From Strongylocentrotus purpuratus (Eukaryota; Echinodermata; Echinoidea; Camarodonta; Strongylocentrotidae), in assembly GCF_000002235.5 (NCBI RefSeq), contig NW_022145607.1, forward strand, positions 38,100,529 through 38,164,528: a DNA stretch of 64,000 bases, read 5' to 3'. Position numbers and translations under genes: made by a program. Below are positions 58,618 through 64,000 of the stretch, in pieces. Under the pieces are notes generated by a model. The model was not told the origin of the DNA and ran no database searches. It was given only the letters and a program-made list of their open reading frames with translations. Within the stretch, counting starts at the first letter, position 1. Every line of letters starts with the position of its first letter.

Positions 58618-59392
58618 TAGAGAGGGAGTGAAGAGAGACAGGGACAAAGATAGATAGAGATAGAGAGAGTGAGAGAGAGAGGGAGAGACAGAGACACACA
58701 TATATATAGAGAGAAAGAGAGACAGAGAGAGAGGGAGAGAGACAGAGAGAGAGACAGAGAGTGAAGAGAGACAGAGAGAGAAGAATGGAAGAAAGAGAGA
58801 GAGAAAAGAGAGAGAGAAACATAATGAATAAAGAGCGATAAAAGAGAGAGTGAGAGGGAGAGAAGAGAGAGAGAGAGTGAGAGGGGGAGAGAGAGAGTGA
58901 GAGAGTGAGAGGGAGAGAGAAGAGAGAGAGAGAGAGAATAACTCTTGTCGAAGTTCACAACAAGCTTGTACTAACAAATAACATCATTTCTCTATTTGCT
59001 TCTTTTTAGAGTATGAAATAAAGCTTAGATATTTCTTCCAATTTAAGGTTACTGAAATATGTATTCGTGAAAACTTGTTTTTCATTGTTGATTTTCCCCT
59101 CTCTTTGCATGGTTCCACTTTTTTTTTCTTACGCTTGTACCTTCTCCAGAAAAGTTATCCCTTTCAGCAACTAATCTGTGGCATTTTTTTTGTGGGAGGA
59201 AAACACTGCTTTATATCAAGAACATCAATCAATAATCATTAAAATCATAATAAAATCGTAGCCCAACGGAAACGGAAGAAAAAGAATATATATTTACAAA
59301 ACTTGGCGGAAGAGCTCTCGAAAGGACCTTCCTTCAATGGTGTTCATGCAGCACAGGGCAACGAGAATAATCAAAATAGAAATGCGCGCCAT
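49878..59392 (-). CDS. secreted ribonuclease T2, copy A, catalytic residues intact, acidic C-terminal tail
   Basis: Eight exons on the minus strand: 59392-59298, 58112-58049, 57375-57320, 56354-56285, 54966-54899, 53958-53845, 51249-51132, 50222-49878. They sum to 930 nt, 309 aa plus stop. All junctions are AG/GT and all frames join. RNase T2 enzymes cleave RNA non-specifically in lysosomes or outside the cell through a 2',3'-cyclic phosphate. Residues 1-21 form a signal peptide (MARISILIILVALCCMNTIEG). YDKLVLVNTWGPSFCEK (37-53) matches the family N-terminal strand. CAS I is WTIHGLWP with His69. CAS II is KHEYEKHGTC with His120, Glu121 and His125. MCFNK (208 on) carries the C-terminal disulfide Cys. 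Beyond the usual family length there is a ~60-residue tail with eleven consecutive Glu (271-281). The Glu run is encoded by a GAG-repeat microsatellite and is likely length-variable. Introns contain several MITEs, a LINE and a ~800-nt CT tract ending just before exon 2. Confidence 0.92.
50296..50842. mobile_element. 547-bp TTAA-bounded MITE in intron 7 of RNase copy A
   Basis: Left: TTAAAGATAACGTTGAGTTC then 'TGGTCATCCGATTGCATTGTG'. Right: the inverse 'CACAATGCAATCGGATGACC' ... CTTTATCTTTAA. Same family as 7364-8427 (shared 'TTTTGATGACTC' and 'CCTTGCAGTA.ACACC' segments), without the foldback insertion. The inner part (50440-50750, with 'AGATCTGCGCATGG' and 'GGTCATTTGTACCA' repeated) is not shared and may be another inverted-repeat insertion. 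Confidence 0.7.
51030..51110 (-). repeat. tRNA-like SINE head remnant
   Basis: The minus strand contains a B-box-like GTTCGAACCCC, preceded by an 'AGTGGTTTGTATA' A-box-side segment ('GTAGTCGAGTGGTTTGTA'). Pairing of the acceptor stem is absent. It lies in intron 7 of RNase copy A near exon 7. Confidence 0.4.
51796..52222 (+). mobile_element. TTAA-bounded MITE, copy 2 of the 28493-29006 family
   Basis: It begins TTAAGTAAACGTAATACAAAGTTTTGG and ends 'CAAAACTTTTGCGATACCTTTAA', and aligns over its full length with the inverse of 28493-29006. It lacks the palindromic insertion of that copy. Located in intron 6 of RNase copy A. Confidence 0.72.
52448..52636. mobile_element. ~189-bp TTAA-bounded MITE, copy 2 of the 19196-19382 family
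   Basis: Ends TTAAAGCCCC and AGCTTTAA. The interior carries 'GGTGCCTGTTGGTCCCCCAT' and 'GATCCTCT', the inverse of the copy at 19.2 kb. Located in intron 6 of RNase copy A. Confidence 0.7.
52662..52765. mobile_element. ~104-bp TA-flanked MITE
   Basis: A perfect 17-bp terminal inverted repeat: GGGACTTTTAGATTTGC at 52664 and GCAAATCTAAAAGTCCC ending at 52763, each flanked by TA. A TA target duplication is characteristic of Tc1/mariner-type transposition. The interior carries GACGTC twice ('GTGACGTCC', 'GGACGTCG'). Too short to code. Confidence 0.7.
52789..53760 (-). mobile_element. 5'-truncated LINE (L1/Tx1-like) in intron 6 of RNase copy A
   Basis: The minus strand encodes the C-terminal part of a non-LTR retrotransposon ORF2. 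One frame (53750-53457: 'GWIDKGIIFISDLLNP' ... 'FLMKNVPSDW') and a second (about 53450-52936) follow each other with a frame change near 53457. The second carries 'RIRSFYFKLFHKAIALNN', then CSFCDNEPETYLHLFIEC, a C-x2-C...H...C knuckle typical of the zf-RVT region, then PIWDD. The element ends with AATAAA (near 52810) and a short A run at 52789-52798 in minus-strand sense. The catalytic reverse-transcriptase core is missing, as in most LINE insertions. Tx1/L1-like affinity is judged from the motif order only. Confidence 0.75.
54045..54620. repeat. alternating palindrome array (CCTACCTAGCAAC / AATGGCC family)
   Basis: Units alternate in orientation. One boundary motif is 'AATAGGCCATTTTCGTAATGT' and its inverse 'ACATTACGAAAATGGCCTATT'; the other is 'TGTTGCTAGGTAGG' and its inverse 'CCTACCTGGCAACCA'. 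Palindrome centres lie near 54200, 54345 and 54515. Each ~145-bp arm contains 'CTTTGTAAAGTGCC', 'TTCATTCACCTG' and a 'CAGAATGC' segment. The array sits just upstream (in transcript order) of exon 6 of RNase copy A. Relatives occur at 46690-47790 and 60650-60905. Confidence 0.7.
54623..54866. mobile_element. ~244-bp inverted-repeat MITE
   Basis: It runs from CGAATCATTGGGTCATCGCGTC to the imperfect inverse 'GGACGCGATGATCCTATGTGATTCG'. A relative is at 26336-26540 in the opposite orientation. Unusually GC-rich for the neighbourhood. Ends 32 bp before exon 5 of RNase copy A. Confidence 0.55.
55018..55135 (+). repeat. (CAA/CAG)n triplet-rich tract
   Basis: Irregular AACAACAACAGCAGCAAC-type triplets on the plus strand in intron 4 of RNase copy A. 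Not coding in the sense of the gene. Confidence 0.85.
55258..55726. mobile_element. probable TTAA-bounded MITE, decayed
   Basis: TTAAAGGAAACATCC at the left and TTTTAACTG at the right. Inner arms match in inverse: 'GGTGAAAGTTTAAATGAAATCGGACC' (left, about 55315) against the inverse of 'GGTCCTATTTATTTCAAACTTTCACCGATCGGC' (right, about 55685). The left arm has extra terminal sequence. Lies in intron 4 of RNase copy A. Confidence 0.45.
55740..56056 (-). mobile_element. tRNA-derived SINE with AATAAT tail in intron 4 of RNase copy A
   Basis: The minus-strand head (about 55990-56052) has A-box TGGTCTAGTGG and B-box GGTTCGAATCCC. The body contains 'GCCGGGGTAATTACTGCAAAGCGCCA', which matches the fragment at 46285-46330 in inverse. 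The tail is ATTATT-rich with short 'AAACCATTATT' tandem repeats (55740-55872). Confidence 0.65.
58117..58945. repeat. ~830-bp GA/CT satellite abutting exon 2 of RNase copy A
   Basis: The plus strand is almost pure GA with AGAGGGAGTGAAGAGAGACAG-type higher-order units and two ACACACATATATAT islands (58500-58515, 58693-58708). In transcript sense it is a giant pyrimidine tract at the 3' end of intron 1, ending 'CTCTTGGCATACAG' at the exon 2 acceptor. The ~280-codon Ser/Leu frames over it are artefacts. Confidence 0.92.
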
Positions 59393-59600
59393 TTCTAGAG
59401 CAGAAATCCGAGTGAAACCTGAAATTGACAAGGTGTGCTGTCGATATCCCTTCGATGACCAGTGTTGTCCGCTTCTTGAAAGAGATGTCGTCTGCTCCTA
59501 GAAGTATCCGTTTACTCAGTGCTGGCGCTGGACTTCAGCAAAGAATAGTTATGTGGGCATTTGGTTTTACCTTTTATTTGAGGGCATGGTGAAAATGTAA
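59393..59600 (-). promoter_or_regulatory. presumed 5' UTR / promoter of RNase T2 copy A
   Basis: Shares several short blocks with the 5' flank of copy B, for example 'GTCGTCTGCTCCTAGAAGT' against 'GTCGTCTGCTTCTGGAGGT' (plus-strand order). A TATA-like CAAATAAAAGG lies at about 59570-59580 on the minus strand, some 180 bp from the start codon. The transcription start itself is not determinable. Confidence 0.4.
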
Positions 59601-60239
59601 GGGCATCCAAGACGATCAATCACTCTTAAAAGTTAGTCTTTGAGTGACAGCTTAGACATGAAGAGCCGTCTGAGTTCATTTAATACAGCGTATTTTCTTA
59701 GACGACAAAGAACAACTGGACAGTATAGAGAGACAGTTAAGAGCGATAGATTGATGGGGAAAGTGATTGATGAGCAATATGCCCTTTTCATATAATACCA
59801 CCCTGGTAACATGTGAGCTGAACGAGAATTTCTGGATGAGATATGTAAAAGAAATAACTCTACGATCATTATTTTCTTCATTGCTTGATAAAAGAATTCC
59901 GCTGATGTCATGTTTTGACTAGTTTCGTTACATTGCCAATTCTAATTCATATAGTTTAAATCAAACTACCGAAAAGGTTTACAATCATGTTTTTGTTGTT
60001 ATATTTTCAATACCAAGCTTGGTGCCGAGCAGTTCACCAAGGTGCCTCAATTTTTGAGCATAATAACAAGATAAGAGCAAGTGAGAAGAGACAAGCGCCG
60101 AAAAAAAATCGGAACAATAATACAACATCCTTATATTCTCAGACCTATACCCCTGGACACCTACTGTACCAAGCCATCTCTTTCCTGCATAAGGCTCATC
60201 AGTCACCAGCAGGCTTGCACAGACCGTTCGCGAAGAAGA

Positions 60240-60485
60240 GAAAAGCCAATCAATCAATCGATCAATCAATAAATCAACCAAACAACCAACCAACCAACCA
60301 ATCAACCAATTAATAAAACAATCAATCACTTAATCAACCAATCAACCAATCAATAAAACAATCAATCAACCAACCAATCGATCCATCAATCAATCAACCA
60401 ACCATTCATTCAATCATTCAATCGATCAATCAATACATCAATCATTCAAGCAAGCAATCAATCAGTCAATCAATCAATCAATCAC
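60240..60485 (+). repeat. (CAAT)n / (CAAC)n tetranucleotide microsatellite
   Basis: About 240 bp of CAAT units with frequent CAAC and CGAT variants, in the 5' flank between RNase copies A and C. The frames across it are meaningless. Confidence 0.9.
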
Positions 60486-63183
60486 CATGTCTTTGCACTA
60501 GTACCTTCATAGCTGCCTTGTAGAACAATCGTTCCTCATTATGATGATCGGGTGTATTTTCTCTTTGTTTTCTCTTTGAGTAGATTTGCCTTAAATATTT
60601 GGTAAACGTTTCTCTAAGAATTAAAAAAAAACGAAAGAGGGTGACTTTATGGCATAGTCCATTTTTGTAATGCAACCAAATTTCATGCATACATCTTTAA
60701 GTGAAGTGCCCCGATATGAATTATTTTCATTCACCCGTTAGAATAAATCATTTCAATACTCAGAATGTAAATTGCCTATATCACTTGCTTTTAGGTAGGA
60801 CAAGCCTTAATGTTTGTCTTACCTAGCAAGATCTAATGTATGCAATTCGCTTTCTGACTTACGAGATCCAATAGACAGTTTTACTAACATTTCAAATTCA
60901 TGCTAAATTTTTAAATAAAGGTTGTTCTTGACACACTGAAAGCTTTCCCGACGGTTGCCCGACATAGAAACAAATAATGTATACACGTTGGGTTCCAAGA
61001 AATGTAGTTTATTCATTAATAACAGGTTAATTGAGAAAATCGTCACTAGGTCCCCAGGAAAGAAACATTCATAAATTTGAATATATTAACAAATCACTAT
61101 ATCAATGTAACAGGTAAATGCAATAACTCGTATTAAAAAACGAGGTACGTCACAAAGACGTATGCTTAAATTCAATTACAATACGAAAATGGTCTTAATG
61201 GTTTAAAAAAGAATATCATGTAGAGTGTGCATGTGCATAAATGACTAGTGATTGAACTTCTAACTGAAATAGATTTAATTGTAACAGTATGAAACTGAGT
61301 TAGTAAAAGAAAATGACAATAGCTACATTAATAATGCGCATATTACGCTCAAAGCCCACCGCACACTATCTGATCTTCCTACGATCCAATTTTCGAAGCA
61401 ATTGCAATTATACTAGATATATAAATCTGAACAAACATCATCTTCCAGTTCCTGATGTAGGTTCTGAGTAATAATAAGAATGCTAACAAACGGAATGATA
61501 AGGCATTAAAGCTTTCTAGTCAGAATAAAGCCGAATCGAATCATAACAAATCGCACAATTGGTATGACTTCACTAAGATTCTGAGACGATTTAACTATTC
61601 CTCTTCCAAAGAAGCATGATTGTATAAATCATATACGTATTCAAATCATAGATCGTTAGGATTTTAAATGTTTGAATGATCGCATGAAAAACTATGGCAA
61701 ATTTTTCCAAAATCGGATCGATTTTCCTGTTATTTGGTACTCTAATTCTTTTGAAATATTCTCATTAATTCGTTAACATTATTTAAAAGAAACTTGAAGC
61801 AGCATCTTATATATCTAAATATCAATGATTCTTGTACCAAGAATTATGTAATTCAACATTACCTATACATTTTTTCAAACTTATGATTTTGTAATGATTA
61901 TTTCCATTTGTATTACCTACCATGAACGATGTCCATGTTTTGTCAAGTATCTTTCTTTTTTAGTTTTGTTTGTATATGAGTGTTTGTTTGCTTGATTGAT
62001 TTTATTTCTGTGTTCAAATAACAAATATAAGGTTATACATTTTTACAACATACATAGCTAATCATGTCTAATAATATTATACAATAACCATAATACAAAC
62101 CATAAAAACAAGTATAACAGATATTTGTATATATTTTTCATTAAACTAAAGAGATAAATTTTAGAATGCAGAAATAATGTTCGGGGAACTATGCCTTATT
62201 ATTTATCGACAAGGCCATTTGGCCTTTTTTTTTTAGTTCCCTATTTTCATTTTCTTATATATTGCAAATGCTTATTATTGTTTATATCTTTGTATGGTTT
62301 TATTGAAAATGAAAATTAATAAAACGAATTTAAATTAATTGAATTGAATTAAAAGTCAGGTGGTATAGTGAGCGGTCGGTTCTAGAATCCTACACAGTAA
62401 TACATGTATTATTATCCTGGCTTTACCTAAGCCGAATGGCGCTCATTCAGAAATAACTACACCTGATACCCAGTGTAGGATACTTTGTAATAACGTTACT
62501 CGTTCATATAATGGCGTTGATCAATGCATGAATAACATTTCGATCGTTCAATCTTTGTGTTAAACTTTTTTTTTCTACAACGATTTCGGGGGAAAAGACC
62601 GATATTTGGTAAAACATGCAGTTAATAATAGATTAACTCGATTCAAAATGCCCGTTAATTTGAAGATGTTGGTAGAGCGTAATCTGGATTAAAAGAGAGA
62701 TAAAACTTGAATTAAAGGATTTTTTTTTCTAATCATGCATAAGGTATAGAAATTAAAGATAAGCTTGAGTTCTCGTAATGATAGAAAATACATTCTCACA
62801 AAATCCGACAAAACTTACACTGAATGTTCAAGATCACAAATAAATGACATGTGCCAAACGCGTTTGGTAGAAAATATACATGGGCTGAATAATGAGAAAA
62901 GAAAGATAAGGAAATCAAGGTAAGTAGGCCCAATACCACTATGTGCAAAGAAGAGTTGCGCTTTAAAAAAAAAGATGATTTCCAGCAAGTTTTGTGAGTT
63001 TGTTTTTATTTTACTGGTTCAAACAATCAATTTACTGCAGAATGAACAATCCAGAATAGATTATAGCCATGTTCTCTAAACATACGATTCCCATATACCA
63101 GAGCTCAAGATTAGCTTTAAGAGTGATTCCCCATAGTAATAGATGTTACAGAAGTTACTGAGTTTCCAAAGACAGCCCGCGTC
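60486..63183. other. intergenic stretch between RNase copies A and C
   Basis: 60650-60905 and a fragment at 61070-61195 are further copies of the palindromic family described at 54045-54620. The rest (61200-63130) is AT-rich without recognised genes. A SINE-tail-like fragment ('TATTATCCTGGCTTTACC') is at about 62408-62430. No exon upstream of copy A belonging to another gene is evident. Confidence 0.5.
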
Positions 63184-63495
63184 TTATTCTTCCTTTTCCC
63201 ACATGTCATTGAAGAGGGTCTCCAACAAAGGCCTGCCGTCATCTTCCTCTTCCCCCGTCATCATCATCTCCCTCGCACCCATGTCAGCGACATCGAGCAG
63301 GAATGGCAAGTCGAGATCGTGGGATGCTCCCTGCTGGGAACTAACGGGGATCATGAAGCTGTCGAAAGGGGGGAGTTTAACTTTTTTGAGGCCGCATTTA
63401 CCCCCTCCTACTAGCTCATTACCACATGTGATTGGCTTGAGAGTCTTGTCGAAACACATGCGAACTTCTTGCAGGTACTGTTCATTCTTCTTCTC
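63184..63495 (-). CDS. last exon of a third ribonuclease T2 gene, copy C (partial; continues beyond the right edge)
   Basis: 103 codons plus stop, opening after an AG acceptor (CAATTACAG|GAGAAG) in the same phase as exon 8 of copies A and B. It begins EKKNEQYLQEVRMCFDKTLKP, against ERKKIQYLWEIRMCFNKILNP in A. The segment carries the C-terminal disulfide cysteines (MCF, ITCG, GGKCG) and then an acidic, Met-rich tail ending in MWEKEE. The tail has only short Glu/Asp runs, not the eleven-Glu run of A. The catalytic exons lie outside the window, so whether C is active cannot be judged. Head-to-tail orientation with A and B shows the array continues to the right. Confidence 0.85.
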   Translation of the reverse strand, partial: EKKNEQYLQEVRMCFDKTLKPITCGNELVGGGKCGLKKVKLPPFDSFMIPVSSQQGASHDLDLPFLLDVADMGAREMMMTGEEEDDGRPLLETLFNDMWEKEE

Positions 63496-64000
63496 CTGTA
63501 ATTGATTTAATAATAAGAATAAATCAATTAATTGATTATAATTATTTTATTTTATTTCCCAAGGTGGCCACATACCTGCGGGCATTGCATCTATTAATAC
63601 GGCAGTCTAGAATAGTGATAGAGAGAGAGAGAGAGAGAGATGGAGAGGTATCGTTTCGGTTTCGTCATACAAAGGACTACTTGGTATTGTATGGATATAG
63701 GTAGAGAAATTAAGAGAGATATTCTTTCGAGAGAGGAGTCCTGAGAAGGAATAGTGAACCAGGTTATGAATGCGAAGAGAGATCGAGGATGGACTTTCAG
63801 AACAGCTTGACTGCTCGTCATCAAGACTAAAGTGATAGACTACCTCTCTCTCACTCTCTTTTCCATCCTCTTTCAAACCCAACATCCCTTTTTAGAACGA
63901 CACCGCGCACTTTTAAATTTAGTTTTTACTTTTGGAATTACGAGGGGAATAACTAATCATGTATGTATGACTATGACTTCACTTTATGAGGAGAGTCTTC
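63496..64000. other. intron 7 of RNase T2 copy C (window edge)
   Basis: Directly upstream of the last exon acceptor. It holds a short GA run (63620-63640) and AT-rich sequence. An exon 7 homologue ('RILA.GD...ALNKGLGV.PAVYCV') is not present before the end of the window, so it must lie further right. Confidence 0.55.

Noticed and set aside
57977-58977. Three overlapping ~280-296-codon Ser/Leu-rich frames
   Set aside because: They are the CT strand of a microsatellite. Only the short segment at 58049-58112 is coding, as exon 2 of RNase copy A.

Overview
The window looks like a piece of a deuterostome animal genome, most likely an echinoderm and probably a sea urchin. The reasons are short exons separated by AT-rich introns of 0.4-3.5 kb, long pure G/C runs, abundant GA/CT microsatellites, frequent ACATGTACATGT-type motifs, tRNA-headed SINEs with AATAAT tails and a dense population of short inverted-repeat DNA elements. 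The species call is inference; no marker gene fixes it.

Layout. 1-23.6 kb has no recognisable coding exon. It is best read as the large first intron (or 3' flank) of a minus-strand STAR-family RNA-binding protein gene (quaking/held-out-wings/GLD-1 type), whose first coding exon lies at 23667-23865. This stretch holds several MITE-like elements and a GC-richer promoter-like island near 17.4-17.75 kb. 24-27.8 kb is repeat-rich intergenic DNA.

27.8 kb to the right end is a head-to-tail, minus-strand tandem array of ribonuclease T2 genes. I reconstructed two complete eight-exon genes: copy B (30496-38359, 247 aa) and copy A (49878-59392, 309 aa). Every predicted splice junction has a GT/AG pair, and corresponding exons have the same phase and, except exons 4 and 8, the same length. 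A third copy C contributes its last exon (63184-63495) and continues off the right edge. Decayed last-exon copies lie at about 27.8-28.3 kb and 31.0-31.2 kb, and a stray partial exon 2 lies at 38.8 kb.

The two full copies have diverged sharply. A keeps the complete catalytic set: the IHGLWP motif (His69) and the KHEYEKHGTC motif (His120, Glu121, His125). In B all four positions are replaced (Arg, Glu, Thr, Tyr) while the reading frame, signal peptide, splice sites and cysteine-bearing segments are kept. B therefore looks like a secreted RNase T2 pseudoenzyme beside an active paralogue. A and C carry an acidic C-terminal extension that B lacks.

Between B and A lies a single-exon rhodopsin-class GPCR on the plus strand (44427-45380), next to a block duplicated from the 5' flank of B. 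Mobile DNA inside and between the genes includes a 5'-truncated LINE, many TTAA-bounded MITEs, tRNA-derived SINEs, an alternating palindrome array and large purine/pyrimidine satellites. One of these satellites forms an approximately 800-nt pyrimidine tract just before exon 2 of copy A.
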